Assembly (NCBI RefSeq): GCF_900455735.1
Contig: NZ_UAUI01000011.1
Span: 310,001-374,000, forward strand
Direction of reading: 5' to 3'
DNA: 64,000 nucleotides
Source of the DNA: Rhodococcus wratislaviensis
GTDB lineage: Bacteria; Actinomycetota; Actinomycetes; Mycobacteriales; Mycobacteriaceae
Shown: positions 1 to 9,057 of the stretch, piece after piece
Numbering within the stretch: position 1 is the first letter of the stretch
Layout: every line of letters begins with the position of its first letter
The notes under the pieces: generated by a model
What the model was told of the DNA's origin: nothing
The model's input: only the letters and a program-made list of their open reading frames with translations
Database searches by the model: none
Program-made: the position numbers and the translations under genes

Positions 1-259
1 CGGTGCCTGGGGCGCCGGCTCCCGATGCCGTCATCACGAACGATTGGGGCCGATTCTGCTGCGACAGAATCACTTCGCCGTCATAGGTGCCCTTGATGGA
101 CGCGACACCCGCGGTGATGGACAACTTGTAATGGTTGTCGCTGAGCTGCTCGAGGGACTGCACCCCGGGGATGGTCGCCGCGAGGACCCGTCCGTCCTGC
201 AGGTTGTCGTACACGGCCTCCGGTGGGGCCGTCAGTAGGGCGGTGCCGGCGATTCTCAT
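1..259 (-). CDS. CoxG-like SRPBCC family protein (3' part outside window)
   Basis: Only the first 86 residues are in the window; the reading frame runs off the left edge. The start MRIAGTALLTAPPEAVYDNL and the following stretch on cumulative binding (LAATIPGVQSL) are typical of the SRPBCC/CoxG family, which accompanies molybdenum hydroxylases such as CO dehydrogenase and is thought to help membrane recruitment or cofactor handling. Its ATG overlaps the stop codon of the large hydroxylase subunit (ATGA), so it is the last visible gene of that operon and is translationally coupled to it. The exact role is not visible from the sequence. Confidence 0.8.
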   Translation of the reverse strand, partial: MRIAGTALLTAPPEAVYDNLQDGRVLAATIPGVQSLEQLSDNHYKLSITAGVASIKGTYDGEVILSQQNRPQSFVMTASGAGAPGT

Positions 260-2754
260 TCGTTCTCCTTGCTCTGTGACGACGCGTGTGTGAGGCGAAG
301 CTCGAACAACTCTGAAGGGGATATCGGCATGGAAGTGATCGGGATGCCTTCCGCGTCCTCGATCGCCGCCGCGATGACGGCGGACGTCGGGATCACGCCC
401 GCCTCGCCTGCGCCCTTCATCCCGAGGGGATTGAGCCCGGACGGGGTGACGGTGTGGTCCATCTCGAGCGAGTCGGGCATCTCGGTGACGAACGGCATCA
501 GGAAATCCATGTACGACGCGTTGAGCATCTGGCCGTGCTCGTCGTAGACGATCTTCTCGTACAGCGCGCCACCGACACCCTGCGCGACGGCGCCCATGAC
601 CTGGCCCTCGACGATCCGCGGGTTGATGACGTTGCCGCAGTCGTGGATCACGGCGTACCGCCGCACGTGGATCTCCGCCGTCACGGGATCGGTTTCGACG
701 ATCGCCGCGTGCACGCCGGACGCGAACGTCGACGTCGGGGGCGAGTAGTAGCCGGTGGCCTCGAGCCCGGGCTGTTCGCCCTCCCGGACCGGCGGAATCG
801 TCATGTCCGTATCGGCTTTCGCGAATCCGGTGGCTTGCCTCGACGCGTCGTCGAACGCGTAGCGCAGCGGGTTCGACAGCACGGCGACCACACCCAGCGA
901 GATGGACGTGCCCTCGGCGCCGGGCACCGTACCGATCTTGCACACGTGCCCACCACGAAGTTCCAGTTCGGCGGGATCGAGATTCAGCGCCTCACCGGCG
1001 ATCGTGCGGGCCTTCTCCGCCACCATCTGCGCGGCCACGTGGAACGCCGAACCCGACATCACCGCGCCACGGGACGCGAACGTGCCGACGGCATAGCCGA
1101 ATCGGCGGGTGTCGCCGGTGACGATCTCCACGTCGGTGACCGGCACGCCGAGGTCGTCCGCGACGATCTGCGCGAACGCCGTCTGGTGTCCCTGCCCCTG
1201 GGTGGTCAGACCCGTTGCGGCCTTGACCTTCCCGGACGTTTCGACGAGGACGTGGGCACCCTCGTACGGGCCCGGTCCGGTGCCTTCCACGTAGGCTCCG
1301 ATCCCGATGCCCACGGCCCGGCCCTCGGCCTTCGCCTGCTTCTTGTACTCGGCGAACCCGTCCCAGTCGATGAGCTTCTTGAGCTTGTCGATCCCGGCCT
1401 GGTAGTTGCCGGTGTCGTAGATCAGGGGGCGACCGTCCTGGAACGTGAGGTGGAAGTCGTACGGCATCTCCTCGGGCCGGATGAAGTTGTGTTCGCGGAC
1501 CTCGATGACGTCCTTGCCGAGATATTTCGCGATCGCGTCCATCGCCCGTTCCATCGCGAACACGGCCTGCGGGCGGCCCGCCCCGCGGTAGGGCGTGACG
1601 ATGACGGTGTTCGTGTACAGCGAATACGCGTCCACCCGGAACGACTTCGGCTTGTACGGCCCGAGCACCTGCGTCGAGGTGTTCAGCATGACGATGATGC
1701 CGTACGGGAGGTAGGCGCCGTTGTCGTGCCAGAACGTGAAGTCGAACGCGAGGAGTGTGCCGTCGTCGTCGAATCCGACCGTCACTTCCTGGATCTGGCC
1801 GCGCTCGTGCGCGCTCGACACGAAGTGCTCACGCCGGTCCTCGACCCACTTGACCTCGCTCGAGATGCCCGCCGTCCCGAGCCGCCGTGCGGCCCAGGTG
1901 ACCATGACCTCCTCCGGCCACGGGTGGACGATCTTGACGCCGAAGCCGCCGCCGACGTCGGGTGCGATGCAGTGGACCTTGTTGTGCGCCATCTTGAGTC
2001 GGGCCGCGATCGCCGCGCGGGCCGACGTCGACGTCTGCGTGGACGTCCAGAACGTGAGCGCCTGCTCGTCGGTGTCCCAGCGCGCGTAGACGCCCTTGCC
2101 CTCCATCGGCATCGACGCCGACCGCTCGATCTCGAGGTTCAGGGTCAGCCGGTGCGGTGCGTTCGCCAGTTCCGCGTCCACGTCGCCGAACCCGTGCTGC
2201 AGGTGCGCCGCGACGTTGTCGGGGACGTCCGCGTGCACGGCGTTGTCCGCCTGCCGCGCCACGTCGATGCCCACGACCGGTGGGAGCATCTCGTACGTTA
2301 CATCGATCTTGGCGCACGCGTCCTCGGCGATGTACCGGTTGTCGGCGACCACCATCGCGATCGCCTCGCCGACATGGTTCACCTCGTCCTTGGCGAGCGG
2401 ATACCCGTTGCGCGGGGCGGTGATCGCCGGATGTGGGATGAGGAGGGGGAGGTTCTCCGCCATTTCCGGGGAGTCGTCCGCGAGGTCGTCGTACGTGTAG
2501 ATCGCGTGCACACCGGGCAGATCGAGCGCGGCATCGATGTCGATCCCCGTGATGCGGGCATGCGCGTGCGGTGATCGGACGAACGCGGCGATGAGCGCGT
2601 TGTGGCCCAGGTCGTCGAGGTAGCGGCCGTTGCCGGACAGGAGCCGGGCGTCCTCCGTGCGGGGAATCGGCTTGCCGAACAACTTCTCCGCCGCTGCGGG
2701 CGCGTCGGCGCCCTTGGTCCGCGCGGGCTCGGTGCGGGGTTTCGTGACGCTCAT
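256..2754 (-). CDS. Molybdopterin-binding large subunit of xanthine dehydrogenase/CODH family
   Basis: This 832-residue protein is the catalytic Mo-cofactor subunit of a three-subunit molybdenum hydroxylase. The N-terminus (LFGKPIPRTEDARLLSGNGR, residues about 26-45) and the glycine-rich segment GGGFGVK are family hallmarks. The active-site loop reads PYRGAGRP, the pattern of form II CoxL-like enzymes; the VAYRCSFR loop of true CO dehydrogenase is absent, so CO oxidation is unlikely. The ATG at 2754 overlaps the stop of the [2Fe-2S] subunit gene (ATGA). Location should be cytoplasmic or membrane-associated. With the NCS2 permease and PucR regulator upstream, a purine or other N-heterocycle is the likely substrate, but this is inferred from context. 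Confidence 0.9.
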   Translation of the reverse strand: MSVTKPRTEPARTKGADAPAAAEKLFGKPIPRTEDARLLSGNGRYLDDLGHNALIAAFVRSPHAHARITGIDIDAALDLPGVHAIYTYDDLADDSPEMAENLPLLIPHPAITAPRNGYPLAKDEVNHVGEAIAMVVADNRYIAEDACAKIDVTYEMLPPVVGIDVARQADNAVHADVPDNVAAHLQHGFGDVDAELANAPHRLTLNLEIERSASMPMEGKGVYARWDTDEQALTFWTSTQTSTSARAAIAARLKMAHNKVHCIAPDVGGGFGVKIVHPWPEEVMVTWAARRLGTAGISSEVKWVEDRREHFVSSAHERGQIQEVTVGFDDDGTLLAFDFTFWHDNGAYLPYGIIVMLNTSTQVLGPYKPKSFRVDAYSLYTNTVIVTPYRGAGRPQAVFAMERAMDAIAKYLGKDVIEVREHNFIRPEEMPYDFHLTFQDGRPLIYDTGNYQAGIDKLKKLIDWDGFAEYKKQAKAEGRAVGIGIGAYVEGTGPGPYEGAHVLVETSGKVKAATGLTTQGQGHQTAFAQIVADDLGVPVTDVEIVTGDTRRFGYAVGTFASRGAVMSGSAFHVAAQMVAEKARTIAGEALNLDPAELELRGGHVCKIGTVPGAEGTSISLGVVAVLSNPLRYAFDDASRQATGFAKADTDMTIPPVREGEQPGLEATGYYSPPTSTFASGVHAAIVETDPVTAEIHVRRYAVIHDCGNVINPRIVEGQVMGAVAQGVGGALYEKIVYDEHGQMLNASYMDFLMPFVTEMPDSLEMDHTVTPSGLNPLGMKGAGEAGVIPTSAVIAAAIEDAEGIPITSMPISPSELFELRLTHASSQSKENE

Positions 2755-3395
2755 GCTCGCCCTGCCCTTCCACCGACGGGGTTGGTCGTGCCGCGGACCT
2801 TCGGGTCGAGTGAGGCCCGTGCCGACTCGTCGTCCTTGCCGAGCGGGAATTCGCCCGAACGCTCGCGCTTGATCTCCGCGGCGCGCAGCACGGCCGCCCG
2901 GATGTTCTGGTAGCCGGTGCACCGGCAGAGGTTGCCCGCGATCGCGTCGGTGGCCTCCTCGCGGGTGGGCGAGTCGTTCTCCTCGAGGAATGCGGCGATG
3001 GTCGTCACGAAGCCGGGAGTGCAGAATCCGCACTGCAGGCCATGGCAGTCGATGAACGCCTGCTGCACCGGATGCAGCGTGCCGTCGGGTTCGACGAGTC
3101 CCTCGACGGTGGTGATCTCCCGGCCCTCGAGGCTCGCCGCGAGCACCAGGCACGACCGCACCGGTTTCCCGTCGAGCAGCACGGTGCATGCGCCGCAGAC
3201 CCCGTGCTCGCACCCGACGTGTGTGCCCGTCTGGCGCAGATGATGCCGGATCGCGTCGGATGCGAGCGTGCGCGACGGGAGCACCACCGTCTGCGTCACC
3301 GCGTTGAGCGTGAACGTCACCGCGACGTGCTGTTCGCCCGTGTCCTCCTGCAGTTCGGCGAGTTGCTCGTCGATGCTGCGCGTTGCCTTTGCCAT
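2751..3395 (-). CDS. [2Fe-2S] iron-sulfur small subunit of molybdenum hydroxylase
   Basis: A 214-residue protein carrying two [2Fe-2S] clusters that passes electrons from the Mo site to FAD. The plant-type ferredoxin motif CEHGVCGACTVLLDG and a second cysteine, plus the C-terminal helical cluster motif CGFCTPGFV...CRCTGYQNI, are all present. It carries N-terminal residues (MAKATRSIDEQLAEL) longer than in many homologues and about 40 extra charged residues at the C-terminus. The ATG at 3395 lies 2 bp from the stop of the FAD subunit gene, and the end overlaps the large subunit start, so the three subunits form one translational block. Confidence 0.93.
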   Translation of the reverse strand: MAKATRSIDEQLAELQEDTGEQHVAVTFTLNAVTQTVVLPSRTLASDAIRHHLRQTGTHVGCEHGVCGACTVLLDGKPVRSCLVLAASLEGREITTVEGLVEPDGTLHPVQQAFIDCHGLQCGFCTPGFVTTIAAFLEENDSPTREEATDAIAGNLCRCTGYQNIRAAVLRAAEIKRERSGEFPLGKDDESARASLDPKVRGTTNPVGGRAGRA

Positions 3396-3397
3396 GG

Positions 3398-4309
3398 TCA
3401 CCTTCCTCCCGCCGACGCGTGCACGGCGGCACCGTCGAGCACTGCATCCTGCGCGGCCGCGAACCCGATCCGGGCGGTCAGCGCCGCCACCAGCTGCGAC
3501 CGGTACCGCGCCGTGGCGTGGATGTCGGGTTCGGTGTCGATCCGCTCCCGCGCGAACTCGGACAGATTCCGCCACAACGGGTCCCGGTCGTCCGTCGCGG
3601 ATGCACCCCGCAGCACGTCCGTGTAGTCGACGACCTCACCGAGTTCGCCGGCCGAGACGTACGTCATCCGGGCCTCCGCGACCGCGCCGCCCTCGACCCG
3701 CACCTGCGCCGCGACCCCGACGAGTGCGTAGTCGCCGTGTCTGCGGGCGATCTCGTCGATCGCCGTCCCGACACCGGGCTCGGCGGCCGGGACGGTGACG
3801 CTCGTGGCGATCTCGTCCGGCTCGAGCGTCGTTTCGAGCGGCCCGGCGAACAGGTCGGTCGAGCGGATTTCCCGGACCCCGCGCACGGAACGCACGGTGA
3901 CCGAGCCACCGAGCAGCGCGAGCACGGCCGGCATCTCGGCGGACGGGTCGGCGTGAACGATCGAGCCCACCGTCGTGCCGCGGTTGCGGATGGTCGGGTG
4001 TGCGACGAGACGCAGCCCGCGGCCGATCAGCGGCTGCACCCGGGCGGCGCCGCGGTCGGATTCGAGCACCGAATGGGTGGTCAGTGCGTCGAACGTGACA
4101 CCGAGCTCGCGTGACGACGACACCGCGTCCAGCCGGGGGATCGATCCGATGTCGACGAGATGCGCCGGCGCGGCCAGCCGCATCGAGAGCAACGGGATCA
4201 GCGACTGCCCGCCCGCGAGCACCTTTCCCTCGTGAGCCACGTCCGCGAGGATCTGACAGGCCTCGTCGATCGACCGAGGTCGGTGATAAGTCAGTGGCGA
4301 CGGTTTCAT
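3398..4309 (-). CDS. FAD-binding middle subunit of molybdenum hydroxylase
   Basis: A 303-residue protein of the CoxM/CutM family. The N-terminal FAD pyrophosphate loop KVLAGGQSLIPLLSMRLA (about residues 33-50) and the second FAD motif HPTIRNRGTTVGSIVHADPSAEMP are intact. It takes electrons from the iron-sulfur subunit and passes them to the final acceptor. It is the first hydroxylase subunit gene after the permease, 76 bp downstream of the permease stop. Two CTCACGTG arms in inverted orientation (4364-4371 and 4387-4394) lie in and next to that gap, and could form a weak hairpin or a regulator site. Confidence 0.93.
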   Translation of the reverse strand: MKPSPLTYHRPRSIDEACQILADVAHEGKVLAGGQSLIPLLSMRLAAPAHLVDIGSIPRLDAVSSSRELGVTFDALTTHSVLESDRGAARVQPLIGRGLRLVAHPTIRNRGTTVGSIVHADPSAEMPAVLALLGGSVTVRSVRGVREIRSTDLFAGPLETTLEPDEIATSVTVPAAEPGVGTAIDEIARRHGDYALVGVAAQVRVEGGAVAEARMTYVSAGELGEVVDYTDVLRGASATDDRDPLWRNLSEFARERIDTEPDIHATARYRSQLVAALTARIGFAAAQDAVLDGAAVHASAGGR

Positions 4310-4385
4310 TCCTCAGATCCTGCCCGTATCGTACGCTCGACGTTTCGTGAACTAGTGACAAAACTCACGTGCTGACGATGGCAGA

Positions 4386-5813
4386 TCACGTGAGCTGGCC
4401 GACGCGATCCGGGGCCGTTCCGTCGTCCGCGGTCGGCTTCGGGTGGTGTCGGCCGGTGCCGGTGTCGTCGGTGTCCTTCGGGGCGATGACCCGGCACAGG
4501 TGGTACATCCCGATCACGACGATCGTGCCGAGCGCGATGCCGCTGAGGGAGAAGCTGTCCGTGAACGTCAGCTCCGTGTCACCGATCGCGATGATCAGGC
4601 CGGCGGCGATGGGCATCAGGTTGAGCGGGTTGCCGAAGTCGACGCCGTTCTCCTTCCAGATCTTCGCGCCGAGCAGGCCGATGATCCCGTAGAGCACCAC
4701 CGTGATTCCGCCGAGCACGCCGCCCGGGGTCGCGGAGATGACGGCACCGAACTTGGGGGAGAAGCCCAGCAGCATCGCGATGACGCCCGCCGCGGCGTAT
4801 GCGGCCGTGGAGTACACCTTCGTCGCGGCCATGACGCCGATGTTCTCGGCGTACGTCGTCGTGGGGGATCCGCCGACGCTGGTCGCGATGGTGGTGGCCA
4901 GGCCGTCGCCGATCAGGGCGCGTCCCATCATCGGGTCGAGGTCGGTCTTGGTGATCTCGGCGACGGCCTTGACGTGTCCGGCGTTCTCCGCGATCAGGGC
5001 GATCACACCGGGCAGTACGAGGACGATGAACGTCAGACTGAACGACGGCGCGTGGATGCCCACGATGCCGTTCGCCTCGTCGGAGAACGGCGGAAGCCCG
5101 ATCCACGACGCCGAGGAGACGCCGTCCCAGTTGACCCGGAAGTGCTCGGTGACCCCGCCGGCGACCGGGTCGTACGACGTGATCATGCCGGTCGTCAGGT
5201 CGAGCACCCACGACAGCACGTATCCGAACAGCAGCGTCAGGAAGATCGCGACCCGTCCGAGGAATCCGCGGAGCGCGACGCTCGCCACCACCAGCACGAC
5301 CATCACCGTCAACGCGACCCACTGGTCCTGCGGCCAGTACGTGCCTGCCACGACCGGGGCCAGGTTGAACCCGATCAGCATCACGACGGCGCCGGTGACC
5401 ACGGGCGGCAGGATCTTGAACACCACCCCGCCGCCGAGGAAGTGGATCAGCACGCCGATCCCGGCGAGCACGAGACCCGACACCAGGATCGCCCCCGTCA
5501 CCTGCGCCGAGGTGCCGCCCTGGGCGCGGATGGCGGCGATGCCGCCGACGAACGCGGCCGACGTCCCCAGGTAGCTGGGGATCCGGCCCTTGACGACCAG
5601 CAGGAAGAACAGGGTGCAGAACCCCGACATCATCACGGCCAGTTGAGGATTGAGACCCATGATGATCGGGAAGACGAACGTGGCCCCGAACATCGAGACC
5701 ACGTGCTGCCCGCCGAGCCCGATCGTGCGACCCCAGGTCAGCCGTTCGCTCGGGGCGACGACCTCCCCGGGCGCGATGGTCTTGCCATCTCCGTGCAGTG
5801 TCCAGATAGGCAT
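4386..5813 (-). CDS. NCS2 (uracil/xanthine) permease
   Basis: A 475-residue polytopic membrane protein of the nucleobase-cation symporter 2 (SLC23) family, with about 14 hydrophobic segments. The signature region AENAGHVKAVAEIT and the loop TSVGGSPTTTYAENIGVMAATKV match the UraA/RutG branch. I chose the ATG at 5813 (MPIWTLHGDG) because it has GAAAGG seven bases upstream; an ATG 66 bases further upstream has no such site and adds an atypical N-terminus. It heads the hydroxylase operon and probably imports the substrate. Uracil-type or purine-type specificity cannot be separated by eye. Confidence 0.9.
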   Translation of the reverse strand: MPIWTLHGDGKTIAPGEVVAPSERLTWGRTIGLGGQHVVSMFGATFVFPIIMGLNPQLAVMMSGFCTLFFLLVVKGRIPSYLGTSAAFVGGIAAIRAQGGTSAQVTGAILVSGLVLAGIGVLIHFLGGGVVFKILPPVVTGAVVMLIGFNLAPVVAGTYWPQDQWVALTVMVVLVVASVALRGFLGRVAIFLTLLFGYVLSWVLDLTTGMITSYDPVAGGVTEHFRVNWDGVSSASWIGLPPFSDEANGIVGIHAPSFSLTFIVLVLPGVIALIAENAGHVKAVAEITKTDLDPMMGRALIGDGLATTIATSVGGSPTTTYAENIGVMAATKVYSTAAYAAAGVIAMLLGFSPKFGAVISATPGGVLGGITVVLYGIIGLLGAKIWKENGVDFGNPLNLMPIAAGLIIAIGDTELTFTDSFSLSGIALGTIVVIGMYHLCRVIAPKDTDDTGTGRHHPKPTADDGTAPDRVGQLT

Positions 5814-5977
5814 AGGGTGACCTTTCAGACAGGTGACGGTGCAGGGGTGCCGGCGGCCAGCTCCGATGATGTGCCGCATGTCACAGTTGCACCTCGATAG
5901 GAGGGAAACGTTATTACAGCGTCAGCCACCCGGCGTGAGAAGAATCTGCCAGTGCGTGCCCGGCGAAATTGGCAACT

Positions 5978-7681
5978 TTAGGAATTGATGCCGCGCATCG
6001 CCATGATCTTGAGGGCGAGAGACAGGTCGAGCCGCAATTCGGGGTGGTCGGTGAACGACCCGAGCATCTTCTCCAGCTTCACCACCCGGTACCGCAGGGT
6101 GTTGTAGTGAAAGTGCAGTTGACGTGCGGTTTCGGCGATGTTGATGTTGGTGGCGAGCAGCACCTCGAGGGTGCGCCGCATGTCCTGCGCCTCGGCTGTG
6201 TCGGCGGTCAGTTCGCGGAGGGTCTCGGTGGCGAACGACTCGAGTTCGCGGTCGTCCTCGACGAGGCTCAGCAGCCGGTAGACGCCGAGGTCGTCGAAAT
6301 GCGTCACAGCCCAGGCACCGGTGATCTGCCGTCCCACCTTCAGCGCGGTCCGGGCCTGGCCGTAGAGGGCCGGGATCCCGTCCACCGAGTCCGTCGGCCG
6401 GGACACCCCCACCCCGAAGGGCCTGCGCCCGCCGCCGCCGTCGCCGCGCACGTAGGCGACGAGTTCGTGGACGAGGTTCATCGTGTCGGTGCCGACACCC
6501 ATCAGGATCACCGTCTCCGTCGCCAGCGCGGTGACGGCGGCGCCCGTGTCACGGCCCGCGACGGCGCTCGTGAATGCCCGCGCCTGCCGCTCGACGAGGG
6601 GCATCCGGGTGGGCATCGACGGCTCGTCCTCGCCGACCGGATCGGGTTCGATCACCACGACGACCACGGGACGGTCCAGGTCCCAGCCGAACGTCTTCGC
6701 GTGCGCGACGACGTGCTCGTGTTCGCCGCCGCGGCCCAGCAGCAGGTCCCGCACGAAGTTCGCGCGGTGTTTCTCCTCCACCGAGGACACGACCAGTTCG
6801 CGGGCGACCACCAGGGCGCACACCGCCGCCGCCTGCTCGACGAGATACAGGTCTTCGCTGCGCAGCGGGTGCCCGGTGCTGAAGTGCACCAGCCGCCCGT
6901 GATCGATGCCGTTGGCCGAAATCGCTGAGACCGCGATGAACTCGTCGCCCAGCCGGTGCAGTCCGAGACCGCCTTCCGTCGAATCGGTGCGGACCCGCCC
7001 GGTGGAGTCGAGCGCCGCGCTCGACGCCAGCCGGTTCAGCTCGGACTCGTCGCCTGCCCGGCACAACTGACGTCCGTCGGGTGTCGTGATCAGCACGGCC
7101 CCGCCCAGTTCACCCGCGACTGCGACAGCAAGTTCGGCGAATCCTCCGCCGGCCATCACGACGTCGACGAGCACTCTCCGCAGCCGGTCCGCCTCGAACA
7201 CGGCGTCGACCTGCCGGGCCGACAACTCCGCGAGAGCACCGGACAGCGGGTGGGTCTGCGAATACAGGTCTGAGACCACGACGACGGGAAGCCCGAGTTC
7301 GTCGGCCGCATCGGACATCTCGGCCGGCAGCGTCGCGGTGGGGTCGTCGAGTCGGACGGCGAGCCCGGAGACGCCTCGCCTGTCGAGCCGGGCCAGGAAC
7401 GCGTCGATCGGCTCGGCCAGCCGGCCGAGAACCGCGGGCGTGGTGATCAGCAACTGTCCGGCCCGGAGCCACGGTCCGATGTCCGGCACCGCCATCACGG
7501 CGACGTTCGACACCTCGCGGGACGTGCCGGTCTCGCCGGCGACCAGGATCGGGGAGACGAGGAGATCGGACAGCAGCAGGTCGGCGAACGATTGCGGCGC
7601 AACGCCCGGACCAGGCCCGTCGCCGGTGTCGGCGGCTGCGCGGAACCCGGGAGCGGAACTACCGACATCCCTCGCCGTCAC
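5978..7681 (-). CDS. PucR family transcriptional regulator
   Basis: A 567-residue PucR-type activator. An N-terminal purine-catabolism-regulator-like domain (about residues 28-160) is followed by a GGDEF-like/CdaR region and a C-terminal helix-turn-helix with the family pattern INIAETARQLHFHYNTLRYR. The GTG start at 7681 has AGGG seven bases upstream. It precedes the permease and hydroxylase genes on the same strand with a 164 bp gap, which fits local control of that operon in response to its substrate. Family members respond to purines or allantoin in Bacillus; the ligand here is unknown. Confidence 0.9.
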   Translation of the reverse strand: MTARDVGSSAPGFRAAADTGDGPGPGVAPQSFADLLLSDLLVSPILVAGETGTSREVSNVAVMAVPDIGPWLRAGQLLITTPAVLGRLAEPIDAFLARLDRRGVSGLAVRLDDPTATLPAEMSDAADELGLPVVVVSDLYSQTHPLSGALAELSARQVDAVFEADRLRRVLVDVVMAGGGFAELAVAVAGELGGAVLITTPDGRQLCRAGDESELNRLASSAALDSTGRVRTDSTEGGLGLHRLGDEFIAVSAISANGIDHGRLVHFSTGHPLRSEDLYLVEQAAAVCALVVARELVVSSVEEKHRANFVRDLLLGRGGEHEHVVAHAKTFGWDLDRPVVVVVIEPDPVGEDEPSMPTRMPLVERQARAFTSAVAGRDTGAAVTALATETVILMGVGTDTMNLVHELVAYVRGDGGGGRRPFGVGVSRPTDSVDGIPALYGQARTALKVGRQITGAWAVTHFDDLGVYRLLSLVEDDRELESFATETLRELTADTAEAQDMRRTLEVLLATNINIAETARQLHFHYNTLRYRVVKLEKMLGSFTDHPELRLDLSLALKIMAMRGINS

Positions 7682-7772
7682 TGCAACACCCTGCTCACCT
7701 GATCCGATACTCGCCCCGGATGGCGCGAAAGTGTGACCTTAAGTCGCGACCCGAATACCCGTCAAACGATGG

Positions 7773-8876
7773 TCACGCGGTGCACTCGAGCGGACGGCCG
7801 GTCCCGGCCGGCGCATCACGGTGGATCGGACCGCTCAGCTGCTGGAGCTCGAGCCCGGTGGTGCCCCGGGTCGTCTTCATCATCTCGGCGAGGATCGACA
7901 CCGCGGTCTCCTCGGGAGTGCGGGCGCCCAGGTCGAGGCCGATCGGTGAATGCAGCCGCGCCAACTCGGGCGCGGTCGTCCCCTGTTCGCGCAGCAAGGC
8001 GACCCGGCGCTCGTGCGTGGCCCGGCTGCCCATCGCGCCGATGTACGCGGCGTCCGATCGCAGGGCGAGCCCGAGCAGCGGAATGTCGAACTTCTCGTCG
8101 TGGGTGAGCACCGCGAGCACCGTCCGGCGGTCGACCGCCGCGGTCTCGAGGAACCGGTGCGGCCACATCACGACGACGTCGTCAGCGTCCGGGAACCGGG
8201 CCCGCGTCGCGAACACGGCGCGGGCGTCGATCACCGTGACGTGGTAGCCGGCGAACGCGCCCAGCGTGCACATGGCCGCCGCGAAGTCGATGGCCCCGAA
8301 GATGTACATCCGCGGCGGGGGCGCGAAGATCTCGACCATGCACACCGTCTCGGACTGCAGCTGATACACCAGCGACTCACCGGCTTCGAGCCGGCGGCGG
8401 ACACTCTCGACGTCGGTCTCGGGCAGGTCGAGGTCGCCCGCCTGCCGACCCCCGGCGATCACGCAGCGCCGGGTCCGTGATCCGTCGCCGGTCTCCGTCA
8501 CGACGGCAATCGACTCACCGCCGCGGATGCGCCGCGCCACCTGCGCGAAGTCCGGGAAGTCCTGGTGCCCGATGCGCTGCACGAACACCTCGATGGTGCC
8601 GCCGCACGTCAGACCGACACCGATCGCGTCGTCGTCCGCCACGCAGAACACTTCCGTCCGGCTGCGCCCGTCGGCCAGCACGTCCCGCGCCGTCTCGTAC
8701 AGCGCGCTCTCGACGCACCCACCGGACACGCTTCCGAGCACCTCACCGGATTCCGACACGGCCATCGCCGCGCCCGGTGCCCGCGGGGACGACTTCCAGG
8801 TGCGCACCACCGTGGCGAGGGCGAAATTTTCGCCGCGGCCGAACCACGATTCCAGACCCGTCAGGATGTCGCGCAT
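7773..8876 (-). CDS. XdhC/CoxI family molybdenum-cofactor maturation protein
   Basis: A 367-residue protein with an N-terminal XdhC/CoxI domain (conserved GSVSGGCVES around residue 50) and a C-terminal Rossmann domain (MYIFGAIDFA... GAMGSRATHERR). XdhC proteins bind and sulfurate the molybdenum cofactor and insert it into xanthine dehydrogenase family enzymes, so this gene supports the hydroxylase encoded downstream. The ATG at 8876 is preceded by a strong AGGAGG. It may be the first gene of the transcription unit, divergent from the CoA-transferase gene across a 181 bp gap. Confidence 0.9.
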   Translation of the reverse strand: MRDILTGLESWFGRGENFALATVVRTWKSSPRAPGAAMAVSESGEVLGSVSGGCVESALYETARDVLADGRSRTEVFCVADDDAIGVGLTCGGTIEVFVQRIGHQDFPDFAQVARRIRGGESIAVVTETGDGSRTRRCVIAGGRQAGDLDLPETDVESVRRRLEAGESLVYQLQSETVCMVEIFAPPPRMYIFGAIDFAAAMCTLGAFAGYHVTVIDARAVFATRARFPDADDVVVMWPHRFLETAAVDRRTVLAVLTHDEKFDIPLLGLALRSDAAYIGAMGSRATHERRVALLREQGTTAPELARLHSPIGLDLGARTPEETAVSILAEMMKTTRGTTGLELQQLSGPIHRDAPAGTGRPLECTA

Positions 8877-9057
8877 CGTCTCGTCCTCCTCGGGTTTCTT
8901 CGGTAGCTCACGCTAACCGGCGGCGGCAGCCCGTCGCGGCACACAATGCGCCGAAATCCCCAGCGGCCGCTTGTGCATTCTCGCCATCGCTATCGTTCCG
9001 CGACTCCGCAATTCTCGGACGGTCCCCCCTTCCTTCACAGAGAACCGAGGATCCACC

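Noticed and set aside
454-2574. A 706-residue plus-strand frame opposite the hydroxylase large subunit
   Set aside because: Composition is dominated by Arg, Val, Asp and His as expected for the reverse of a GC-rich gene; the minus strand holds an intact known family.
256-4309. Carbon monoxide dehydrogenase (coxMSL)
   Set aside because: The large subunit lacks the VAYRCSFR active-site loop; it has PYRGAGRP, and the genes come with a nucleobase permease.
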